Shown one piece after another: positions 60,558 through 64,000 of a stretch of 64,000 bases of DNA (positions are counted from its first letter, which is position 1; every line of letters begins with the position of its first letter). The translations under genes were made by a program, and so were the position numbers. The notes under the pieces were generated by a model, which did no database searches, was not told the origin of the DNA, and was given only the letters and a program-made list of their open reading frames with translations. Source of the DNA: Paucimonas lemoignei (GTDB lineage: Bacteria > Pseudomonadota > Gammaproteobacteria > Pseudomonadales > Pseudomonadaceae). The DNA lies in NCBI GenBank assembly GCA_900475325.1, contig LS483371.1, positions 5,052,001-5,116,000 on the forward strand, written 5' to 3'.

Positions 60558-61070
60558 TCTGTAGGAGCTGCCGAAGGCTGCGAAAGCGGCACACCTGACA
60601 CTCCGCCATTCGCAGCCTTCTCAGTTGCTACAAACGACCACCGAACCCGTGGGAGCGAATTCATTCGCGAAGAGGCCCTTACATCCGATGCTCATCTACC
60701 GTCTGTACCGCAGCCTTCGCGAATGAATTCGCTCCCACAGGGGCATGCGTTCTTTCAGGAACACCCAGGTCCTGAGCTGACCGAGGTTACGAGGGCTGCG
60801 AAAGCGGTGTATCTGACCCGCAGCCATTCGCAGCCTTCGGCAGCTCCTACAAACGACTACCGAACCCGTGGGAGCGAATTCATTCGCGAAGAGGCCCTTA
60901 CATCCGACGTTCATCTATCATCTGCACCGGAGCCTTCGCGAATGAATTCGCTCCCACAGGGGCATGCGTTCTTTCAGGTACACCCCAGTCCTGAGCTGAC
61001 CGAGGTTACGAGGGCTGCGAAGGCGGTGTATCTGACCCGCCGCTGTTCGCAGCCTGCGGCAGCTCCTACA
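60558..61070. repeat. Array of type A and type B inverted repeats with a 219-bp duplication
   Basis: Order A-B-A-B-A: A at 60558-60633, B at 60649-60740, A at 60793-60850, B at 60868-60959, A at 61012-61070. The segment 60649-60867 is nearly repeated as 60868 onward (219-bp phase, including the spacer starting GGGCATGCGTTCTTTCAGG). It fills most of the kdgD-to-regulator gap. No gene is seen inside. Confidence 0.9.
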
Positions 61071-61109
61071 GGCTCGATGTTCTCTTCAAAATCCGGGTTT
61101 AGCCCAAAT

Positions 61110-61868
61110 TCAAGCCCTTTGCGACTCCGCCTCTTCATGGGCGTGGCGCAACCGTTCGCGGCTGTTGGTCAGGTGCAGGCGCATGGCAGCGCGGGCGGCG
61201 TCGGAGTCCTGGCGGGCGATGGCGTCGTAGATTTCTTCGTGCTCGCGGCTCAGGCGGGTCATGTAGTGCTGCTGGTCATCGTGGGCCAGCCGCGCCGAGT
61301 TCAGCCGGGTGCGCGGGATGATGCTCGTCCCCAGGTGAGTCATGATGTCGGTGAAATAACGGTTGCCCGTGGACAACGCGATCTGCAGGTGAAACTGGAA
61401 GTCCGACGACACTGCGTCTGTCGCATGGGCCGCGCTCTCGTTCAAGGCATCAAGCGCCGTGCGCATCGCCAGCAACTGCTCGTCGCTGCGGCGCTGCGCG
61501 GCCAGCCCGGCCGATTCAACCTCCAGGCTGATGCGCAACTCGAGAATCGCCAGCACATCACGCAAGGTGACGATGGTCGCCGGATCGATCCGAAAGCCGC
61601 TCGGGCTCGGCGTGTCCAGCACAAAGGTGCCGATGCCGTGCCGCGTCTCGACCAGGCCAGAAGCCTGCAAACGCGAGATGGCTTCACGAACAACCGTTCG
61701 GCTGACGCCCTGCTCTTCCATGATTGCCGATTCCGTCGGCAGTTTGTCGCCACGCTTGAGCAGCCCGCTGCGAATACGCTCGGACAGTTCAGTAACCAAC
61801 TCCTGCGCCAGGCTGCGGTGCTTGCGCCGTGCGCGAGGAGGAGCGCTTTGATTTTCCATATGCAACAT
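61110..61868 (-). CDS. FadR/GntR-family regulator of sugar-acid use
   Basis: 252 residues. An N-terminal winged helix (LAQELVTELSERIRSGLLKRGDKLPTESAIMEEQGVSRTVVREAISRL, about 15-65) is followed by an FCD effector domain with metal-ligand-like residues in FQFHLQIALSTGN and SREHEEIYDAIARQD. It lies beside the glucarate/galactarate genes and shares a 13-bp site with kdgD upstream, so it is probably their regulator (GudR/GguR role). The start at 61868 has TGAG 4 bases upstream; ATG 61859 would be 3 residues shorter. Ligand is not shown. Confidence 0.85.
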   Translation of the reverse strand: MLHMENQSAPPRARRKHRSLAQELVTELSERIRSGLLKRGDKLPTESAIMEEQGVSRTVVREAISRLQASGLVETRHGIGTFVLDTPSPSGFRIDPATIVTLRDVLAILELRISLEVESAGLAAQRRSDEQLLAMRTALDALNESAAHATDAVSSDFQFHLQIALSTGNRYFTDIMTHLGTSIIPRTRLNSARLAHDDQQHYMTRLSREHEEIYDAIARQDSDAARAAMRLHLTNSRERLRHAHEEAESQRA

Positions 61869-61907
61869 CAATCTCAACCTGGGAAAGAACACATGATAGC
61901 TCACCGA

Positions 61908-61920
61908 GTTATACGATCAC
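61908..61920. promoter_or_regulatory. Candidate regulator site upstream of the GntR gene
   Basis: GTTATACGATCAC on the plus strand, 40 bases before the regulator start. It matches the kdgD-upstream site at 11 of 13 positions and suggests autoregulation. Confidence 0.5.
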
Positions 61921-61952
61921 ATTCGTAAAAGCGACCGTTTTCCCGGATATGG

Positions 61953-63689
61953 TCATACAACGGGTTGCGAACGAGGCTGTTCCTGCAATTGCCCGCCCTC
62001 GATACGCAGCAGCCGTCGATGAAAGCGCTTGAGGCTGCTGCGGTGGCCGATGCTGATCACAGTTACATCCGCTAACTCATCGATCACAGCCTGGTACAGC
62101 TGCTCCTCATCTTCTTCATCCATGGCAGAGGTGGCTTCATCCATAAACAGCCATTGCGGTTCGAACAGCAAGGCCCGGGCAAACGCCAGGCGCTGCTGCT
62201 CGCCGGGGGACAGCATGCGCTGCCAGTGATTGCTCTCGTCCAGGCGTGAAGTCAGATGACTCAGTCGGCAGGTCTCCAAGACCTCCGCGAAACGCTCAGC
62301 CGGGTAAGTCTCGACGCCCTGTGGATAACTTAGCGCCTCGCGCAGGGTGCCAATCGGCAGATAAGGGCTTTGCGGCAGGAACAGATAACGCTCGGCTGGC
62401 AACCGGATATGGCCCTTGCCGTCCTGCCACAAACCACCCAAGGCCCGCAGCAGTGTGCTTTTACCGCTGCCGGAGCGCCCGCTGAGCATGACTCGCTCGC
62501 CCGCCGCCACCTCAAGGTTCGCGTTATTCAACAGCTGACGACTGGCCCCCAGTTGCAACGCCAGCCCTTCGATACTCAGCGAGCTGCCCGCCTGCTGGAT
62601 ATCGATAGCCGACACCTGCGCCTCGTTCTGATCCATCGCCTGGCGAAAGCTCAACAACCGGTCACAGGTCGCCCGCCATGAGGCCAGCGTGGCGTAGGCA
62701 TCAATGAACCAGCTGAAGTTTTCCTGCACGCTGCCAAAGGCCGAGTTGATCTGCATGAGCTCGCCCAACTCGATCTTGCCCGCGAAGTAACGCGGCGCGG
62801 CCACCATAAAGGCGAAGATCACGGCGATCTGCGAATAGCCCGCCGTGAAGAACGTCAGACGTTTCTGCACCCCCATCATCGACCAATAGTTGCTCCAGAC
62901 CTGGCCAAATCGCGAACTGAGCCGCGCGTTCTCGTTGGGTTCGCCGTTGGACAGCGCAATGTTCTCGGCATGCTCGCGCACCCGCACCAGCGAGAAACGC
63001 AGGTCAGCTTCGTAACGCTCCTGCTGATTGCTCAGGGGGATCAGACGACGACCGATGACATGGGTGAGCCAGCTTCCGACCACTGCATAAAGGAAAGCCG
63101 CCCAGAACATGTAGCCGGGGATGGTGATGCCGAACAGCTCGATGCTGCCGGAAACACCCCAGAGGATGATCGAGAACGACACCAGGCTGACCACGGTCTT
63201 CATCAAGCCCAGGCCCAGGCTCAAGGTACTGCTGGTGAACTGGTTGAGGTCCTCGGACAGCCGCTGGTCCGGGTTATCGGTATAACCGCCCTGCTCCAGC
63301 CGGTAGTAGTTTTTATGGCTCAGCCATTTGCTGAAGTGCTGCTCGGTCAGCCAGCGTCGCCAGCGGATGGTCAGCATCTGGGTCAGGTACAGCCGGTACA
63401 CGGCGCCGAGAATCCCGAACGTGGCAATGCCGCAGAAATACAGGATCGACTGAGTGAACGCCGCCAGGTCCTTCTTTTCCAGCGCGTTGTAGAAATCCCG
63501 GTACCAGCTGTTGAGGACCACGGAAATACCCACGCTGAACAGCGAGAGCGCAATCACGGCGAGCAACAGTATCCAGGCCAGGCGCTTTTCTTCGCTGCGC
63601 CAGTAAGGGGTGATCAGCTTCCAGACGCGGGAAAAGAACTTTTCGTGCACGCTGTCATTGACGATGCTGTATTCGGCATTGCGCTTCAT
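61953..63689 (-). CDS. ABC transporter, fused permease and ATPase (SbmA/YddA-like)
   Basis: 578 residues with an N-terminal membrane domain (about six helices, residues 30-330; signature RWRRWLTEQHFSKWLSHKNYYRLE) and a C-terminal ATPase. Walker A is SGRSGSGKST, the signature LSPGEQQRLAFARALL, Walker B LFMDEATSAMDEE, and the switch His lies in VISIGHRSSLKRFH. This SbmA/YddA-type half-transporter is predicted to work as a dimer. Substrate unknown. The start at 63689 is chosen by homology; the frame is open 23 codons further. It is divergent from none of its neighbours and lies 18-88 bases from both. Confidence 0.87.
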   Translation of the reverse strand: MKRNAEYSIVNDSVHEKFFSRVWKLITPYWRSEEKRLAWILLLAVIALSLFSVGISVVLNSWYRDFYNALEKKDLAAFTQSILYFCGIATFGILGAVYRLYLTQMLTIRWRRWLTEQHFSKWLSHKNYYRLEQGGYTDNPDQRLSEDLNQFTSSTLSLGLGLMKTVVSLVSFSIILWGVSGSIELFGITIPGYMFWAAFLYAVVGSWLTHVIGRRLIPLSNQQERYEADLRFSLVRVREHAENIALSNGEPNENARLSSRFGQVWSNYWSMMGVQKRLTFFTAGYSQIAVIFAFMVAAPRYFAGKIELGELMQINSAFGSVQENFSWFIDAYATLASWRATCDRLLSFRQAMDQNEAQVSAIDIQQAGSSLSIEGLALQLGASRQLLNNANLEVAAGERVMLSGRSGSGKSTLLRALGGLWQDGKGHIRLPAERYLFLPQSPYLPIGTLREALSYPQGVETYPAERFAEVLETCRLSHLTSRLDESNHWQRMLSPGEQQRLAFARALLFEPQWLFMDEATSAMDEEDEEQLYQAVIDELADVTVISIGHRSSLKRFHRRLLRIEGGQLQEQPRSQPVV

Positions 63690-63776
63690 GGGTGATGACT
63701 CGACTTCGTAGTGAAGTTCAGCGTCTGTGCAGAGGCAACAGACGCTCGACGCGATCATCCATGACTGAAAAAGCGC

Positions 63777-64000
63777 TTAGCGGCGTACGGGACGCTTCTG
63801 CAATTTGCGCTGCAAGGTGCGGCGGTGCATGCCCAGCGCCCGGGCGGTCGCGGAAATGTTGCCTTCATGCTCGGTCAGCACGCGCTGAATGTGCTCCCAC
63901 TGCAGGCGGTCCACCGACATCGGGTTGTCCGGCACCAGGGTGTCCAGGTCCGAATGCTGGGACAGCAGCGCCGCCAGCACGTCATCGGCATCGGCCGGTT
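63777..64000 (-). CDS. roxR: Response regulator RoxR/RegA/PrrA type, C-terminal end (cut by window edge)
   Basis: Only the last 74 residues are present. They show a Fis-type helix-turn-helix, LQWEHIQRVLTEHEGNISATARALGMHRRTLQRKLQKRPVRR, which is the near-invariant C-terminus of the RoxR/PrrA/RegA/ActR group of redox response regulators. The receiver domain lies beyond the right edge. In pseudomonads this regulator acts with sensor kinase RoxS on respiratory and redox genes. The ABC transporter gene follows on the same strand. Confidence 0.9.
   Translation of the reverse strand, partial: PADADDVLAALLSQHSDLDTLVPDNPMSVDRLQWEHIQRVLTEHEGNISATARALGMHRRTLQRKLQKRPVRR

Noticed and set aside
60649..60959. 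Frame through the A-B repeat array as a real gene (467 codons from 60525)
   Set aside because: The frame is made of repeats and of the antisense of the GntR gene; no protein family or ribosome site.
61829..62032. Small plus-strand frame between the GntR and ABC genes
   Set aside because: It overlaps both neighbours and has no ribosome site.

Overview
The window is a chromosomal segment of a fluorescent/syringae-type Pseudomonas. The evidence is the gene order dapB-dnaJ-dnaK-grpE/recN, fur divergent from bamE (omlA), smpB and ssrA, the lldR-lldP lactate locus, a RoxR-like regulator at the right edge, and the many intergenic inverted repeats (REP doublets) typical of this genus. Most of it is GC-rich. 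The stretch from about 17.7 to 24.1 kb is clearly richer in A and T and looks acquired.

Layout. 1-10.8 kb is core: carA (cut by the left edge), dapB, the heat-shock genes dnaJ, dnaK and grpE with two sigma-32-type promoters, recN, fur/bamE, rnfH-ratA, smpB. 10.9-16.7 kb is the lactate locus (lldR, a 25-bp palindromic operator, lldP, a large FAD/Fe-S D-lactate dehydrogenase). The L-lactate dehydrogenase gene lldD, often found here, is absent. 17.27-17.67 kb is tmRNA (ssrA). Directly behind it lies a four-gene AT-rich operon whose first three products match the Detocs anti-phage two-component system: a kinase-like sensor with helical repeats, a stand-alone receiver, and a receiver fused to a nucleoside-phosphorylase effector. 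The fourth is a small three-helix membrane protein.

24.2-41.6 kb is accessory and mostly on the minus strand. It holds a PAS-GGDEF diguanylate cyclase, a two-partner secretion pair (TpsB and a 1865-residue repetitive TpsA), an overlapping operon of AraC-type response regulator, 7TM hybrid kinase and TonB receptor, an MFS transporter, and a YafO-like toxin behind an unrecognised partner gene.

41.6-46.8 kb holds small genus-specific genes. Two of them are preceded by the same structured RNA leader (a 15-bp closing stem around two hairpins, with compensatory changes between copies). 46.9-51.4 kb collects lysine/2-aminoadipate catabolism (aminotransferase, hglS, amaA). 52.5-55.8 kb carries a DUF3182 protein, a hydrolase and a zinc alcohol dehydrogenase. 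56.2-61.9 kb is a glucarate/galactarate catabolic set (garD, MFS transporter, kdgD, GntR regulator) interrupted by an array of repeats. An SbmA/YddA-like ABC transporter and the 3' end of roxR close the window.

All functional names come from reading translated sequences and motifs by eye. No database search was run.
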